From Desulfuromonadaceae bacterium UBA2294 (GTDB taxonomy: Bacteria; Desulfobacterota; Desulfuromonadia; Desulfuromonadales; UBA2294), in contig DDWE01000045.1 of the NCBI GenBank assembly GCA_002345625.1, positions 1 to 5,995 on the forward strand: a stretch of 5,995 nucleotides of DNA, in the 5' to 3' direction. This document shows positions 5,501-5,995 of this stretch, one piece after another (position 1 is the first letter of the stretch; each line of letters starts with the position of its first letter). Position numbers and translations under genes: made by a program. The notes below the pieces were generated by a model, which searched no databases, had not been told where the DNA came from, and saw only the letters and a list, made by a program, of their open reading frames with translations.

Positions 5501-5573
5501 GTCTGACGAATACCGATACATACAGCACGACCACCGAAACAGACAGGTCCACGGCGCCGGGCCGGCAGTAAAA

Positions 5574-5995
5574 TCAACTCATCGGCTCCGGGAGTCGCTC
5601 AACCTGCACCTCCATGCTGATCAGGTTGTCGCCAGCGCCGAACTGATGAAAGATGGAGACATCGGCCGCATCGCGCCCATAGGCAATCGCCACCCGCCCG
5701 CCGCGAACAACGCTCTGGGTCGGGTCGAAAGTGTACCAGCGTCCGCCGACATAAGCCTCATACCAGGCGTGCAGATCCATATCCTTGAGACCATACAGAT
5801 AGCCGACCACCAGCCGGGCGGGGATACTGATACTGCGACACATGGCGATGGCGATATGGGCCAGATCGCGGCAGACCCCTTCACCGCGCTGGTTGACTTC
5901 TGTGGCGGAGATCGGGAAATTGCTCGAACCGGGGGTGAAGCGGATGTTGTGACGCACCCAGCCATCGATGGCCGCCACCTGATCGTAACCGGGCC
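5574..5995 (-). CDS. Transglutaminase-like family protein, C-terminal part (5' end outside window)
   Basis: The visible 139 residues run in from the right edge, beginning PGYDQVAAIDGWVRHNIRF, and end at TGA 5574-5576. The transglutaminase/papain-like triad is complete: Cys41 in GEGVCRDLAHIAIAMCR, His75 in MDLHAWYEAYV and Asp90 in YTFDPTQ (numbers from the first whole residue). A typical C-terminal VAIAYGRDAADVSIFHQFG segment (about 101-119) follows, as in the bacterial transglutaminase-like proteins of COG1305. Such proteins usually act as cysteine proteases or amide-bond enzymes rather than true cross-linkers; the substrate is unknown. The GTG at 5978 is not a credible start because homology continues upstream of it. 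The N-terminal part is missing here, so a signal peptide or beta-sandwich domain cannot be judged. It is in the same orientation as the MORN gene but 115 bases away, so cotranscription is uncertain. Confidence 0.88.
   Translation of the reverse strand, partial: PGYDQVAAIDGWVRHNIRFTPGSSNFPISATEVNQRGEGVCRDLAHIAIAMCRSISIPARLVVGYLYGLKDMDLHAWYEAYVGGRWYTFDPTQSVVRGGRVAIAYGRDAADVSIFHQFGAGDNLISMEVQVERLPEPMS

Noticed and set aside
5459..5521. N-terminal extension of the MORN protein to an ATG at 5521
   Set aside because: AGGAGG directly precedes the ATG at 5458, and that start gives a well-formed signal peptide. The extension would bury it 21 residues in.
5520..5573. GC-rich CGGCGCCG / GCCGGGCCGGC stretch as a terminator for the transglutaminase gene
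   Set aside because: Pairings are short and overlapping and no T run follows on the - strand.

Overview
The window looks like ordinary chromosome from a moderately GC-rich Gram-negative bacterium. A deltaproteobacterium of the Geobacter/Desulfuromonas type (Desulfobacterota) is the best guess. The guess rests on the Gram-negative envelope gene types, strong AGGAGG ribosome sites, a mixture of ATG and GTG starts, and a CACGAAG-rich inverted intergenic repeat of a kind I associate with that group. No rRNA, tRNA, phage, transposase or CRISPR array is visible, so the lineage is an inference.

Layout. At the left edge the C-terminal third of a biotin-synthesis aminotransferase (BioA) runs on the + strand. 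Everything else is on the - strand. A 238-base gap between bioA and the convergent neighbour holds a long imperfect inverted repeat and a clean bidirectional intrinsic terminator. Reading the - strand in its own direction, from the right edge, the genes are: a transglutaminase-like protease-fold protein (cut by the window edge); an exported MORN-repeat protein; a membrane protein with a periplasmic coiled coil and a cytoplasmic double zinc ribbon; a 61-residue two-helix membrane protein; a calcineurin-like phosphoesterase overlapping an MmcQ/YjbR-family protein; the parvulin prolyl isomerase PpiC; and a one-domain SseB-family protein ending at the terminator.

How they may work together. Three likely transcription units can be read: MORN plus zinc-ribbon membrane protein (73-base gap holding a perfect 20-base palindrome), phosphoesterase plus MmcQ (11-base overlap), and ppiC plus sseB-like (good promoter in front, terminator behind). 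The small membrane gene may stand alone. The MORN and zinc-ribbon pair is the least familiar part and could be an envelope-associated unit, but nothing in the sequence shows its function.

The most informative structure found is in the MORN protein. It has fifteen full repeats of exactly 23 residues with no insertion or deletion, and these resolve into five copies of a three-repeat super-unit (69 residues, 207 bases) marked by regular changes at repeat positions 8 and 18.
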